The notes beneath the pieces were generated by a model, which saw only the letters and a list, made by a program, of their open reading frames with translations, ran no database searches and was not told the DNA's origin. Shown piece after piece: positions 63,808 through 64,000 of a stretch of 64,000 bases of DNA (position 1 is the stretch's first letter; each line of letters opens with the position of its first letter). This DNA comes from Shinisaurus crocodilurus (Eukaryota > Chordata > Lepidosauria > Squamata > Shinisauridae), in NCBI GenBank assembly GCA_021292165.1, contig CM037878.1, positions 16,054,471 through 16,118,470 of the forward strand, given 5' to 3'. The translations under genes were made by a program, and so were the position numbers.

Positions 63808-64000
63808 TATAATTTAAATAGAAATAGTCATATATCTCACCATCGGGGAGAAGACTGACCAGGCGACCTCGTGTGGTTGCTCGTCTGCTGTCCAGTGGCT
63901 AATCGTTGATGGGCAATTTTCAAGGCTTTCCTTCTTCCTTAGGGCTCTTTATTTTTAAACCAGACTTGGAATGGACACCTCTTCAAATAGAGGACACCTT
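63808..64000 (-). mobile_element. Dispersed unclassified repeat ('AGTCCTC' family), copy 4, cut by window end
   Basis: TTTAAATAGAAATAGTCATA, CATCTCACCATCGGGG, GGGCTCTTTATTTTTAAACC and TTCAAATAGAGGACACC are in the order and orientation of the 14869-15115 copy. Confidence 0.72.

Overview
This window is nuclear DNA from a vertebrate, most probably a squamate reptile (a lizard). The evidence is the repeat content: a tRNA-headed SINE of the Sauria-SINE type (head with A/B-box-like sequence, GGTTGTTGTGAGGATAAA body, AATAAA-rich tail), a 5S rRNA-headed SINE with a CR1-type tail, a tRNA-Ala-like SINE, CR1, L2 and L1 LINE fragments, and many palindromic DNA-transposon miniatures. The species cannot be fixed from the sequence. 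I found no convincing host protein-coding exon, no functional tRNA or rRNA gene, no CRISPR array and no bacterial-type operon. The window reads as intergenic or deep intronic sequence, and nearly all predicted reading frames are chance frames or pieces of transposons.

Layout. 1-8.4 kb: inverted-repeat elements, CR1/L2 ends, one Sauria SINE, and an L2 copy split by an LTR-like insertion. 8.4-12 kb: mostly unique sequence with two small tandem duplications. 12.1-14.2 kb: one minus-strand CR1 copy split by three insertions, each with its own target-site signature (8 bp, 4 bp, 5 bp). 14.5-21.9 kb: SINEs, CR1 and palindromic MITEs. 22-32 kb: unique stretches with a perfect 36-bp inverted repeat, a GC-rich non-autonomous hAT with a perfect 8-bp duplication, nested opposite CR1 copies, and a Tigger-like MITE. 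32.6-35.1 kb: a decayed L1 ORF2 on the minus strand, then a possible LTR. 36-44 kb: L2, SINEs and unique sequence. 44.4-46.6 kb: MITE fragment, open LINE C-terminal frame with a C2H2 finger, and a CR1 copy split by two SINEs. 46.9-49.7 kb: 5S SINE, MITE, L2 inserted in a SINE, and a hAT element retaining a transposase C-terminus. 50-64 kb: SINEs, a CpG-rich hAT-like element, paired 5S SINEs, a solo LTR candidate and further MITEs.

The strongest signal is that at least three palindromic MITE groups with different termini and different target-site duplications (8 bp hAT-like; 4 bp TTAA/CTAA) carry the same inner core, close to ACTACAACTCCCAGCATGCC. This resembles the known ZNF143/THAP11 (Staf/Ronin) binding motif, so the window is sprinkled with paired, inverted, potentially bindable sites. 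The second is that SINE tails and their likely LINE partners lie side by side here, so SINE-LINE pairing can be read directly. The third is that the nesting gives an explicit relative order of transposition events.
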